Below the pieces are notes generated by a model, which did not search any database, was not told where the DNA came from, and saw only the letters and a list, made by a program, of their open reading frames with translations. From Conidiobolus incongruus B7586 (taxonomy: Eukaryota > Entomophthoromycota > Entomophthoromycetes > Entomophthorales > Conidiobolaceae), in NCBI GenBank assembly GCA_000697335.1, contig JNEM01015142.1, positions 1-46,556 on the forward strand: a DNA stretch of 46,556 bases. Reading direction: 5' to 3'. Positions 12,281 to 24,327 of this stretch are shown here, in pieces. A program made the translations under genes and the position numbers. Position 1 is the stretch's first letter. Each line of letters starts with the position of its first letter.

Positions 12281-13633
12281 ACTTTAAATTAAATCATTGT
12301 ATATACTATTTCCTATATCTTTTGAATTTTAAAATAAATAATTTGTTCTATTCATATAATTATTATTGATGTAATAATTGAGACTTATAACATAGATTGT
12401 TAAAGTTGAATCGTAATCAAATTTATATAATATAATTTAGAAATAAGATTTAATAATTTTAAATAGTTTATAATATGATTAGTATCAAAATAATTCGTAC
12501 AATGTATTTACAGTGAGTATATATCTATTTATATTGATCTATAACAATTTAGGTATAATTTGTTTTATATAACATTATTTGTATTTTATTTTTTACAAAA
12601 AAGAAAATACCAATTTCCATTTAATATTACGCTCCCTTTCGAAATATTAATTATTCTATAAATTGAATTAATGGTAAAAAAAGTGATATTGTATAGAATA
12701 TATTTTCATATTATTAATGCAAATGATAAAATATAAAATTATAAAACTACAATTTTTTCTTTTGAATTTAAATTATTCAAATTAGACAAATCCTTCTAAT
12801 AAAATCTATTTAAATATATAACGAAATTTAGAAGTCACAATTTGAACAAGGTACCAACATCTGGGATTATGGCAATAATATTACCAAAATGAATATTTTT
12901 TTAAATGGAATAATCATTATATTTAACCAATCTAGTTTTACAATTAATAATTGCCATGGTTTATTAATCATAATATGGAATCTAAAAATATATGTTATAT
13001 TTGAAATATAACCCAATAAGTTGAAAATTTGTAAATTTGCAACTTTGCCTATAAATTTGTTTATTTAACAAATATTTAAAATAATTTTTGCAACATTCAA
13101 AACTCAATGAATGCTATAAATATATTATATATTGTATATATAACAATATCAAAAATTAAAAGTATTAATGAATTTGTGTACTTGAATTAATAAAAACAAA
13201 TTTTTCATATTAAATATTTTTATATTCAATATTTAATATATAATGGCAATCAACTATTGATGATTTTTTAAAAAAATAAAGCAAAAAATTTCAATTTTTT
13301 CATTATAGAATTATCCAAATTAAGATGCCAAATAGGGAAAAATAAAAAACATAGAAACGGAATTTTACTGTTATAATCGTTTTAAATATGATTTAAATAA
13401 AGAGTATTATATTATGAATTGTTAAATGGCTCTGGTATTCGATTATGCTATGGTATGCGTTTTTAGTCAAAATTGAAAATACAATTATTATTTTGTCAAT
13501 AGCCTTGCATATATTTCACTAATATTGTGCTAATTTTTTATCATAAAATGTATAATTGTTAAGGAACAAAGTAAACTAAATGGCAAACTAACCGATTCAA
13601 AATACACAATTTTCAATACCAAAAGTATATATT
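12281..13633. other. AT-rich spacer
   Basis: This is AT-rich sequence with no supported gene on either strand. Short open pieces exist, but none has coding composition. Confidence 0.5.
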
Positions 13634-14080
13634 ATGATAATCCTAAAATGTCAATGTGCGTCTTTGAATTCACACATAAAAGTTTCTTTAGAATGTGCAG
13701 AGTTGCACTATTATCCTAACACTCCTACAACACATAAAGCACTCTCTTCATACGCCCTCTCAAGGCCTTCTCCTCTTCTTTTTCGACTACTATCTAATAT
13801 AACTCTTTCTACTCTCTGTTATCTACCATTAATTTCTAATAAATCATCTATACCCCGAATCACCCCAAGAATGATGCATAATATAGCATCAATACCAGTT
13901 CATTAATAACCGTTCGAACCAACACTCGCGCAACTAGTCGTTACTCATGTTGTCGAGTACCCATTCCTGGTCGTCAGTAACTTACTTCAGATCATTATGG
14001 CTGGAATGTTTCAACACGACCTTAATGTACTGTTCCCGGAACTGCTAACTACAACTTTTATCAATATGAATTTGATCTTG
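13634..14080. repeat. GC-elevated, pyrimidine-rich island, possible old repeat or LTR remnant
   Basis: The GC content here is well above the flanks. The block from about 13740 to 13860 is rich in CTCT and TTCT, and is followed by unusually GC-rich sequence to about 14060. A 90-codon open frame on the + strand (13634-13906) has a composition unlike the confirmed genes and resembles no family, so I do not call it a gene. The pyrimidine-rich core and the TG/CA-like edges recall a solitary LTR. No second copy, primer-binding site or target duplication can be shown in the window, so the family and age are unknown. Confidence 0.25.
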
Positions 14081-14828
14081 ATTTAACAAAAATCAAGAAA
14101 TATTTTCTTTAATATTAATCATTTTATATACCCTTAAATCAAATGATGAGTGCTGGTTAAATTTAGCTGCAAAATTAATTGAACCAGCCTTAAGAGTGGT
14201 TAATTTTCACAATAATTAAAACATTATAAGAGTATATATGACACATTTATCTAAAATAACTTTAATAGAAGATTTTCGAGGGAATATTTCGATTTGAATC
14301 TATTTAGAAACAGTACTATGATAAATTAATGAATAATTATATTAAAAATTATTTAACACTAATGATATTAATTATAAAATGAGATACCATTAATATCGGT
14401 AATAATATATGATGCTATCTATATTAGATTTTTGTTACTCACTAAAATTTTTTTATTATCAATAATATATTGAATATAATACATATTTTTTATACTAAAA
14501 TAGATTTAGCAGTCTTATTAAACTATTAAATGGAAATTACAAAAATGGAATTTTGAAAATTATTTGACATTTTTTAATCAAAAATTCTTTGTTTTTATAT
14601 TAAAGGATTTTATAAACCAAAGTACTAATTAATTTTTATGAAATATTAAAATATAAATGTGGATATAAGCGTTGTTATATATGATGAGTATAATATTAAC
14701 CTTTCGGTACTAATTTGAATAATATCCTGAATATACAAATGATTTGTCAATTCTCTTAATACATTCAGGAGAGCATTGCATTAAAAAATTAAAACATTTA
14801 TCAGGAGTTGAAACAATGATCGAAAGAG
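14081..14828. other. AT-rich spacer upstream of the Cys-rich orphan
   Basis: I see no coding frame here. The final 60 bases before the next gene hold its TATA-like element. Confidence 0.5.
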
Positions 14829-14836
14829 TATAAATA
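14829..14836 (+). promoter_or_regulatory. TATA-box-like element
   Basis: TATAAATA lies 52-59 bases upstream of the ATG of the Cys-rich gene, at a plausible distance for a core promoter. In such AT-rich DNA the match is weak evidence, but the flanking bases are less AT-rich (GAAAGAG before, GC after). Confidence 0.35.
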
Positions 14837-14887
14837 GCAAATTTAATCATCATTTTTATCATTTTTATCCTTTTCTGTGGTAACATA

Positions 14888-15673
14888 ATGCATCTAGATT
14901 ATTCCAATCTGAATATTCCTTTAACGCTTAAAGTCATTGCATTCTATGGCTTAGCTCTCTCATTTGTACTCATAAGAATCAAGAATAAATTATTATACAT
15001 CGCTATATTCCTTCTAGCTCTATATTTCGAGCGGTTCGTATTCATGGTTTCCTACCACAGTCCCAAGAGCTACGACGTAAAAAACTCGGACTGCGACGTG
15101 ATGATACCGATCAATCGCAACACGAATTTCGCCTATATCATCACAACCCTAAGAAAGAATTCATGTTTTATCCATAGTGATAATCCATCCGACAACGTAG
15201 TCAAATTCTGCGAAAATCACAAGTGTTTTAACAACCAACAGGAGGATAAGTACCCCATCTTGATTGGGAGATTCAGGAAGGTTTATTGCGCTGAAACTAG
15301 TCCCTCCTTTTTGAAAATTGACGATAATACATTTTTGTCTCAAGAATGCTATGAGAGATGTAAAGAATATTGTGATTCGAAGTTTGATTGTTGTGTTTGT
15401 GGCAGAAAACAGGGAGATCCTCTGAGTGGAATGGCACATGGCCAGTTTCATTTTCCTTTGGGTATGTATTACTACGCTAACCAAGCTGCTAAAATTGCGT
15501 TGTGTACAGCAACTATTCGGGAGGATTTGAATGAAGATCAGGGGTTCGCATTGAGTATTCAAAAACAATGTAGTCGTGTTGAATATTATGATCCGGGAAC
15601 TTATTGTGGTATTAAGAGAACCTTTAATTATTTGGATACAGAAACAAAAATCGTTAAACCTGAAAATCATTAA
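14888..15673 (+). CDS. Cys-rich membrane-anchored orphan protein, 261 aa
   Basis: No family is recognised. The protein is intronless. Residues 12-28 and 34-55 are two hydrophobic segments separated by a basic turn (RIKNKL), so the N-terminus probably forms a membrane hairpin or a signal-anchor. The remaining 205 or so residues are soluble and contain 14 cysteines, including a dense cluster (CYERCKEYCDSKFDCCVCG) near 154-172. An even number of cysteines on one side of the membrane suggests disulfides in an extracytoplasmic domain. The Cys cluster could instead bind metal. The block GMAHGQFHFPLGMYYYANQA after the cluster looks like a folded core. GC content and codon use match confirmed genes. 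It is probably a lineage-specific secreted or membrane protein. Confidence 0.75.
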   Translation: MHLDYSNLNIPLTLKVIAFYGLALSFVLIRIKNKLLYIAIFLLALYFERFVFMVSYHSPKSYDVKNSDCDVMIPINRNTNFAYIITTLRKNSCFIHSDNPSDNVVKFCENHKCFNNQQEDKYPILIGRFRKVYCAETSPSFLKIDDNTFLSQECYERCKEYCDSKFDCCVCGRKQGDPLSGMAHGQFHFPLGMYYYANQAAKIALCTATIREDLNEDQGFALSIQKQCSRVEYYDPGTYCGIKRTFNYLDTETKIVKPENH

Positions 15674-16679
15674 TTAATGCATTCAACGTTATTTTATCAT
15701 ACTGAAGTTTGATTGATTAATTTGGTTTGTTTAAGCTAATTATACACTCCATATTTTCAATTTAATATTCAATACAAAATATATTTAAATGATATCAGTA
15801 TTAATTTTATTTGTTTATTTATTAGTATATTATTAATAATATTAACCATTTTATATAAGCATTTACTAATTATAAAAAATTGAATCAATCAATCAAAACT
15901 TTAAGCTAATAAAAAATACTATTTATATCATAACTTTTCGAATTACGATCAAATTTTAGTTTTTCAATTTATAATTAAAAAAATATTTGCTATAGCTTTA
16001 TTATCCTTAAGTAATATTAATAATAAAATAAACCTGTTTGGCAAATATAAGTCCACTTGGACTTATGTAAATAAATTCAAAATATCAATATATGGCCGAA
16101 CAATACTGAAATTTTTAGTTTTAAATCTTCGATTATTAACTAGTTCATTTAGAATAAGACTGGAGAGGATATACATGATATAGATTATATTATTTAATTG
16201 TCTATAAACTTGGATATTTAATCACAAGGAATAAATAAGAAATTTATTAATATACAATTTAGTAAAATCAAGTTTAAATATTAATATCATAAAAATCAAA
16301 ATAACCTTATAACTGAATCAAACAAGAAAAATGATTGGTAACATCTATATACTGAATTTTTAGAAGATTAAAAATGTTATTAAAATTTTGTAGCAAATTA
16401 TAATTGTTGATAATTCATCTATATATATTATTAGCCACGCATTTTTTGTTTAATATTAATATAAATACAATCTAATTTTAAAAGCTAAAAATTAACATTC
16501 AAAGGTCAATTCATTAAAAAATGCACAACATTACTAAATTAGGAAATTGAAGAAAATTATGAAATCATTACCATATTTAAATACAATATCAATCCATTTC
16601 TTCTCTCTTTATTAAATTTGAATTTATTGATAAAAATTATAACTTAATAATAATATAATACTCTATAACAAAAAAAATA
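15674..16679. other. AT-rich spacer with one palindrome
   Basis: No gene is supported here. The region contains a 20-base near-perfect palindrome, listed separately, and the probable promoter of the following gene. Confidence 0.5.
16047..16066. repeat. 9-bp palindrome with 2-base spacer
   Basis: ATAAGTCCA and its exact reverse complement TGGACTTAT are separated only by CT. The arms are less AT-rich than the surroundings, which makes a chance origin somewhat less likely. It could be a dimeric protein-binding site, but no known site is recognised. Confidence 0.5.
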
Positions 16680-17205
16680 ATGAGCCAATTAAGAAATAGT
16701 AATTATCAAGAGTCAGCCAGGCACGGATCGAGAACTTTAACAATAACTGAGAATTTTTCGGAATTTGAAGGTTCTAGTAATCCTGACAACTCTGATAATC
16801 CAGCTTCCCCAGTTGGTAGAATTCATTTGACGGGAGCTCTCGATACTAGCGAGAGCAGGAGAATTCGTTGGGACGAAAATGTCATTGATAATGAAGGGAT
16901 GGGGAAAAAGAAGTCAAAGAGTAATTTTAAAACATTTTTACTTTTTTAGATTATTTATATTAATTGGATTTAGTTTGCTGTATTTATCACAAACCCCGAC
17001 CCGTTGGCGAGTCGGATAGCGACGAAACCGACAGTGACGATAGTTCTAACGAACAGACGTATCGAGGTAGAAATATTGGTAGTCCTAATGCTTATGAGAG
17101 AGCTCCAAGATATAAACCAAAATGTAAAATTATTATTTATTTTTTAATGTCTTGTTACTAATTTTTTATTTAGCTTGTCACAATAATTGTCACCACTCTC
17201 ATTAG
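16680..17205 (+). CDS. YPI1: YPI1/PPP1R11-type protein phosphatase 1 regulator (inhibitor-3)
   Basis: This is a small, intrinsically disordered regulator of the PP1 catalytic subunit (Glc7 in yeast). Three exons, 16680-16920, 16974-17123 and 17174-17205, join in phase to 140 aa. The inhibitor-3 signature is clear. A PP1-docking RIRW at residues 61-64 is followed by DENVIDNEGMGKKKSK, then CCIYHKPRPVGES at about 82-94 and an acidic Asp/Ser tract. The last exon encodes only SCHNNCHHSH. It restores the Cys/His pair that follows the acidic tract in human PPP1R11 (GCGHTHC). Missing this 32-base exon would truncate the protein. The N-terminal 55 residues are Ser/Asn-rich and not conserved. The stop lies 449 bases from the convergent SSU72 stop. 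Confidence 0.92.
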
Positions 17206-17654
17206 TATATATTGTATATTAGAGATCTTATTCCTAATTATCAAAAATATTTGTTTTATTTTCTATGTAAAATATTGTTATTATAAATATAAAAATTTTG
17301 CCAAATATATATATTAATGAGATTTTTTATCAGAAGTCAGTTGATTATGCTATCAATATATCGTTTAGTATAATATAAAATGGTATAGTTTTTAACAAAT
17401 AACAACACTCAACCAAAGATAGTATTGCCATTATCTAGTTTCAAATGAAAATTATCAACTCTTATTAATATTAATTCAAATGAAAAATTAAACATTTTAC
17501 TGTCAATATTATTTTATAAAACATCAGAAATAAGCGTTCCAAAAAATAGTTTTATATTTAATATCAATTATTAATATACAGAATTTTCAATTTATTTCAA
17601 TTATAACCTATATTAATTAAATAATATCCATTATCCAGCAAATGTAAAATACAA

Positions 17655-18459
17655 TTAATAATAACTCAGAGTATACAATAGGGGATGAGGTCCCTTATCT
17701 TCAAAGAATTCTACCATGCCTGGTAATTCTTGGTGGAAATCTTTTAATTTGGATATCTATAAAAAATTTGGTATTAGTGAAGGTTTAAATAATATATGTT
17801 TAGTGATAGTACCTGCATACACATTTCAACTATAGATTGACCACCTTTGACAGCATGTTCGTGAGTATCTTTAATATCGACATTAATAATATGAACAGGA
17901 CGATTGCGTCTAGCTCCTCGATTAACCAAATCTATGAATCACAAAAATCAAATACTCGAGCTAAATTACAAATTGTATGAATTACCCTCACAAACGATAT
18001 CAAAACACCTCTCTTCACAAGTAAAAATCACATCATAATAGCTGTTAAAATTATCCTGAAATCTTTCAGGTGCCCTCTTCACTTGCTTATTCCTCTCCAA
18101 CATTGGCAAGAGTTTATTCGCAGTGTATCTACCCAATAACATTAATATAATATTTTAATATATATTGATTATATAATACAGTTGGGGATTTTTATTCATC
18201 AAATCTTGATACATGACTTCATAGGGAGTTCCAAATGGATAAATATTGGGAGTGTAGGGATCGGGTCCCGGTAAACGTACCGAATTTCCAGTTCCGTAAC
18301 TGTCGACATAGAAACCTCTCTTTCTAAATAATTTGTAAATCAAAAGTGATTATTGAATAAATTAAGTGATATTTACTGTAACTCATTATGAGCTTCCATA
18401 CTTCTATTTTGATTACTCGAGCATACCACCGCAAATTTCTTCTTTGATACTGATGACAT
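17655..18459 (-). CDS. SSU72: SSU72, RNA polymerase II CTD phosphatase
   Basis: Ssu72 is a low-molecular-weight-type cysteine phosphatase. It removes phosphate from Ser5/Ser7 of the RNA polymerase II C-terminal domain and belongs to the cleavage/polyadenylation factor in yeast. Five exons on the minus strand (18377-18459, 18180-18323, 17986-18128, 17813-17931, 17655-17756) join in phase to 196 aa, the usual family size. The CX5R loop is VVCSSNQNRSMEAH, with Cys13 and Arg19. The GTG...LPGPDPYTPNIYPFGTPYE block, LLPMLERNKQVKRAPERFQ and FTCEERCFD are all family features. The general-acid Asp is expected at D142 in NVDIKDTHEHA. The C-terminus ends in LSYY, like the FY end of the human protein. 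It is divergently transcribed from the following mitochondrial-type gene, with 306 bases between the two starts. Confidence 0.96.
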
Positions 18460-18765
18460 TCCTAACAATTAAAGTAATGTATATACACTACAAATATAAA
18501 TAACCTCACAAACTTACACATCTATTAATCCATATTCAATTCAATAAAAAATTTGTGGGAATCTTTTTCAACACCCACAACTCCATCAAAAGTCAGTGGA
18601 TATTAATAATAGATTAATTAACGATATCATAATTTATATTAATTTAAATTTAATTTTAATTATTTTTTATTGCTTATTTTTAAATTTTAAAAAAATATAT
18701 AAATATTAAAAATAGTATTAATTGATAATTATTCAAAATTTAAAGTATTCCAAAATTCTACCAAG

Positions 18766-19252
18766 ATGATTAGAACATCAATTCGATTCAATCCCACTTT
18801 AATTAACAATTCCCAAAGACATCAAATCTATTCAAAATCTCCATTTTCCACATCGTTTTGGAGCAGAGTGTCACAACACCCTCCGAAGAGTATCCCCTGG
18901 TTTAAAGACGTGGTTATTGTTATGACAGTGTTCGCCGTAACTGGCTCCAGTTCCTTACTAATAACGCGACCTTTACTCAAGTCTATGTTCAGTGAAAAAG
19001 GTAATTCAATTCGCTTTAATAATATCAATAATATAATTATAACTGATCCTAAATTTAGCAAGTTTAAAGGAAGGTCCTTGGAGCTATCGCCTCGGCTACA
19101 TATTCTTCGGCCTACCGACATATTCTGCGATGTTGTTTGCTTTGGGGACGTTAGCTGGCAAACGTCAATTTTTTACGTTTATGATTCTTAAGACGTGGTC
19201 TAGATTTTTGCCAAAGTCCGTTAAATTGAGATTGAATACTTTGGCTCAGTAG
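18766..19252 (+). CDS. Small probable mitochondrial membrane protein (GPWSYR family)
   Basis: Two exons, 18766-19000 and 19059-19252, join in phase to 142 aa. The N-terminus (MIRTSIRFNPTL...) lacks acidic residues and carries several Arg and Lys, as expected of a mitochondrial presequence. A hydrophobic segment lies at about 47-68 and a second at about 90-112. Between them is the motif KEGPWSYRLGY, followed by LPTYSAMLFALGTLAGKRQFF and a basic C-terminus. This GPWSYR...GTL.G..FF pattern resembles a conserved small protein of unknown function in fungi, similar in layout to bacterial DUF6787-type proteins. That link is from memory and tentative. Its stop lies 91 bases from the convergent TRAPPC11 stop. 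Confidence 0.8.
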
Positions 19253-19343
19253 GATTTCAAATTATATTAAAATAATAAAAAATTGTTAATTGTAGACGAG
19301 TTTTTTATTGATTTAAATAATGAATAATATTGTTTTAATCAAT

Positions 19344-22300
19344 TTATGAAGTATGATCTGGTAATATCATCAAATACGTAGTCTTCTGATCCCACCCCCA
19401 GTCGATATCCCTACTCACATCCAAGTCCATTTGGCTATTGCCTCCGTTTTGATTATGGGTTTTGCCTTCCTCAAGGATGAGTTGTGGCAGGAAGATGCGG
19501 CCATACGTCAGTGGATGGCAGGTGACATACAGGACATTTTTGGAGTAGGGCAGACACAGCAGTGATTTGGTCTTGTATCCCGAGAACACTAAGGGAATGC
19601 TGTTGAAGTCGAAGGATGCCGACAGCTCTTGTGTAAAACTTGTGAGGTTTTGGATCTGGTACTTGATGGAGAAGGGTTGGTTTTCGAATGCTTGATTGGG
19701 TAGATCTAATTTGTCGTTAAAAATAAAATAATTTTTTGATCTAAGGCAATTACCTATATTCACTTCAATCTTATAATTGGGTATAAACAGTGGTGGGATG
19801 TTAATATTGGTGAAATTGGGTACTTTATCTTTAAAATCAGCTCTATTATCAAATTAATATATTCCTTAAAAATACGTTGATTGAAATTACCTCCTCCAAA
19901 TAATTGTCAATTTCTTAAAATCAATTTTCCAACCTCTATTACCAGGCTCTTCACCCTTTGAATGGTTATTGGAAACGGGGTCAAAATCCAGAGCAGGATG
20001 TTTCAATTGAAGCTTAATCAAATTTTGCATGGAGAATGGGAAATTGGATTTAAGCACTAAATATAATCAATAATAGATTAATATATTAAATGCTAGATTT
20101 TTACCTTGTTTCTTTAGATAGCTTCCATGTTCAACCATTTCAATCGAATATCTGTCATGGACAATTCTTTCATTCTAAAAAATAGTTAAGCTTTGTATCT
20201 GTATGTTAAAACGATGTATTACTTGTTCAATCCATTGAATTTCTTCAATTTCAATGTCGATTTCTTGAGTCCCAGAGATGTTTGCAAGTATCAGATACTC
20301 CCTGACTATATTCAGATTAGGTGCAATGGATTTGATTATTGTGTCAATATTGCCATCAGTTGATTCGTTGTGAATGTATGGTTTGATCCCAAATTGTGGC
20401 AAGAATTGAAACTCGAGATTGAAAGGCTTAGAAATATTAAATATGCATGACTGTTCCACTTGTAATTTTATTGATGACGAATTATTTAGTTTATGATAGA
20501 TAACCTAAATAACATTATCATGTATATGCATTATTTAATATAAAGATTATACTTACGGTTGCTGACAATTGTCTCTCACCTTCGAATTCTCTAAACACAA
20601 AATTGAAATTCTGCTCATAAGATTCGCTAGGCTGGATTGATTCAATATTAAATTTAATCAAATCTTTGGAGATCATTTCGGACTGATCGCTGTCTAAAAG
20701 TTTATCATCTACAAATCAAATGAATAACTGATTACTTATTAACGCAAATATAAGTACCTGGACTAGGATTCAAAATACTGATATACAATTCAACTTTAAT
20801 CTCTTCCTTATGTTCATTGGTAATTTTAATCGTTGAATTATTGGCTTCATCCAAAAGACATTGAGTAGGAGGTAAAATTTCCAATTTTAGTAAGGATACT
20901 GGCTTCTGAATCCTAAAGTGAAATTAGCCAAAATTACAGTTGAGGAATTGCTGAAGTTACTTGATAGTGTGACAAGTTCCAAAAACTCTAGTTTTATAAA
21001 ATTTGAGACCTTGATCTAAAAAATGAATATTTGAAAAATATTATTATATTGTTTAAAATTACCCTCGGAATGAGACAACCACTTAGATGGACTACCACCC
21101 AAACCCAAAGCATTTGAACCACTCTGCTGAGCGTCTAACGCCGAATACTGCACTTGATCGTTTAACCCACTCAACTTGGAAGACCCTGAAAGGTTGACGT
21201 CTGGTAACTTTTGTTTGAAAATGATTTGATAGTTGGCATTGGATATGGATCCATGAATCGATGTAACCTATATCCAATTAATTAGGAATTTTATATGTAA
21301 TATATTAATCTACCTCTAGGAATTCGGCATCACCAGGAAGTAAAGTAGTCTCCAAAACCTTGATACATCCCTTCCAATTCAATTCCAAATTAGTTGGAAT
21401 GATACGTAGCGTATTATCTTCGTAATTATTTGATTCATTATCGGTGTCTTCGTATGGATGCTGAATGAAACAAACTTGGTCGCCATTCAAACTGGAATCT
21501 ATAGCTTTAACCAAAACAGTATCATCATGCTGGAACTGAAAATCGAATTGAGAGTCTTTGAATGACACTTTAATGAAATTTAAATTGAAGCTATCGTCAG
21601 TGTGACTCTTAGCCACGCTGATTTGTAGTTGAAGTTTGACGCCCAAATGCGTGTCGCTTGGGCTGGGATCGAATATGGCGTTGAAGTAGATGAATGACGA
21701 TTTGGGATTGTCGATATCGATTACTACAGTCTTGGGAATAGAATTGGATGTTTCAGAACTTGGTTGTATGGCGGATTCCTAAACATGAAGTTAGCATTTA
21801 AATATCATCAAATACTATACAAATAGGATTACATTCAACTTCTCACTAATCCCTCTGACGATGTTTTGGTGCTGATCGTCGTTTAACGCAAAATTAGGCG
21901 ACAACAATTCGAATGAATTGAGTAAGAACCACTCCGCCGAATTCTCCATATTTTTAGCGCAAGTTAACAAGTTTAATAATACGGTTTGTAATAAATTGGG
22001 CCAAGATTCTTTACGGTAGCTTTTAGCTATTCTTTCGTAAAATCTAATTTCAACATTAGTTATAAATTGTTATGGAAAGTTTTAAGTTAATTACTTGGAA
22101 GCTAAATCATGTTTCCCAGAATTTAAATAAGTTTCAGCAATTTTGGAAGCAACTAATAAAGTCATACGATGACCACGATATTTTTTGAACTGTTCATAAC
22201 TTTTGGATAATACTTCAATGATGGTGGTTGTGGTTTTGGCTGATTCTTCCTCAGTTTCTTTTTCTGAATTTTGATCTTGACTGGTATTTTGCTAAATAAT

Positions 22301-24327
22301 TATTAGATTATGAAATATATTGAAATTAATTGAAAATTCACCTCTTCAAGATAGGCCTTACGTTGACATATCCGATTAATCAAACACTCAGCAGCTTGAT
22401 AATAATAGTAACCAGGATGTTGAACTATCGAAATTGGATTCACATCATCATACTGGAAAACATTTGAGTTATTGGGTGAAATATTCGTAGTCTCGGAAGA
22501 AAATTGAAAAGAGGAACCCGAGTGCGTTGTGATTTTAGTTTCTCCAATTCTGTTCTTAACGGGAGATCCGTGTAATAGTAAATTAGATGTCATTGCGATG
22601 GTTTTGTACTGGGATTGGGACGATGCACTCAAGTTGATAGGATTGAATTTCACTCCGAATTTGATACCGCAATCAAGTAGTTCGGCAAATGCGAAATATC
22701 TAAGAAACTATATCAATAATATAACTATAGAATGGTAGAATTAAATTACTGAGAGTATTCCCATTCGGAATATCGGTGATCAGGCAATCCCAAGCCACTC
22801 ACTTTGGACAATCTTAGTGACTTCCCATAGAATAAATGTCTCCTCAGCTGAATTAAAGACAATTGAGGAGATTCCAAATATAGCATTAAACGATTAATCT
22901 AGATCAAATAAATAAAAACAATAATAGATAGTTTATGGAATAAAGTTACGTTCAAACTCAAACAATCCAAAAATGCTAAAATTTCCATCCACCTCTCTTT
23001 CTTAGACGTACTCAACTCCAATTTAATTAACATTTCTATTAAACTGAAATAACAACTTTCGTAATGTCTAAAAACTTAATTAATCAGAGTCCACTGAATA
23101 ACATGATCAAATTACTTGACAGCTAATTCAAAATCCTGCCGAAATGCCGCAAAGGTCGCCAATTTAAATTCGTAGCGAGCGGCCCATCCCAATATAGATA
23201 AACCATTCTCGGGGAGGGGACTAGGTAAGTGATTCAGGCGCGAGTACTTCTTCTTAACTATTTTGTACCTTTCGCGATAGTAATTCATACACGATTCAGC
23301 CATGGATTTTTGAATACTAATTGCTGGTTAGTGAATGTAACGATGTGAATATGTTGATATGATCAAAACCTGTGAATAAATTCTGGAAGTCTCCTAGCAG
23401 CTTCGTCGTCTAAAATAAAGAATCCTGTTTTAGGATCTAAACCGGAAGTTCTTCTAATATGTAATAATCTATCCTCAACGAAATCATCTTTACATAATAA
23501 AATATTAGGAAATTTTTAATATTGGAATAATTTTATAGTTTACCTTGGTTGTTTAAGTTCCAAAATATTGCAATAAGTTTGATGCCTCTTTCATTCATAG
23601 ATTTTCTGAAATCAACTGAATATCAATATAATTAACTTCAAAGTATAATTGTAATAATACCTGTATTCGGAAATAGTCATTGCTAGCGCACTATCCTTCT
23701 CCCTCACAGTATTCTGAACCGAACTCTGATTTAAGATATGGTGCAATTTATTCTCGTCGGTTTGGTCATTACCCTGGTCGAATTTCCACAAATCGAAGAA
23801 CATAATATACACTGCTGGCGACTCGTTCTGGTGCTTGGAGCACCACAACGGTGTCATAACGCCGTCTGGAAATAGGGGAGACGCCTGGTTGTTAGGGGAG
23901 AGTGACGAAGAAGTTCCAGGAGATTGACTGGTTTTTTTAGTGGGTAATATAACCTAAATTATATTCAATAAAAAAACTAAAAAACGTACTAAATTAATTA
24001 ATTTACTTTGGGCTGAGTAATAACTTTGAACAAATTATGAGTACCCTTCTGAATAGCTTGGCCGCCTTTCTCGAAAAATTTCTCCCTACAATGTTGCAAA
24101 ATGCCCGAATTGGAAGTCAATGGTGCTGTATTTGGAATTGCAGAAAGATGCCACAGTGCAGGTCCATCATCAACACCCCAAGCTTCGATGATTTTTTTAG
24201 TGACGTCCACCTTTTGAGCCGTGTATGACGGATTGGTTGTGGATTTGGGATCGATATCGGGATCCAAGCCTATTAGGGATACGAGTGGTAAGACGTGTTG
24301 GATGTATGGAATTGAATAGTCATCCAT
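19344..24327 (-). CDS. TRAPPC11: TRAPPC11, TRAPP complex subunit (foie gras/Gryzun)
   Basis: TRAPPC11 is a subunit of the TRAPP complexes that act as GEFs and tethers in ER-Golgi traffic and autophagy. Twenty exons join in phase to 1342 aa. The 3'-to-5' bounds are: 24007-24327, 23661-23953, 23544-23605, 23370-23487, 23116-23316, 22950-23067, 22750-22898, 22342-22699, 22095-22291, 21833-22043, 21314-21778, 21063-21267, 20961-21015, 20758-20912, 20557-20708, 20223-20504, 20105-20174, 19891-20056, 19754-19842 and 19344-19705. The N-terminus IQHVLPLVSLIGL resembles fungal homologs. The foie-gras region includes RYEFKLATFAAFRQDFELAV and HPGYYYYQAAECLINR, matching NPGFYYQQAAYYAQER in human. The C-terminal Gryzun part shows PFSIKYQIQNLT, FSGYKTKSLLCLPYS and TYGRIFLPQL. 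Introns are very short (46-56 nt). The start ATG precedes the conserved N-terminus. Confidence 0.93.

Noticed and set aside
13905-13935. GTTCGAACC motif resembling a tRNA T-loop
   Set aside because: The flanking bases cannot form the T stem, and no acceptor or anticodon arms are found on either strand.
15161-15670. 169-codon frame antisense to the Cys-rich orphan
   Set aside because: It is a shadow of the sense frame, which has the better start, promoter context and membrane topology.
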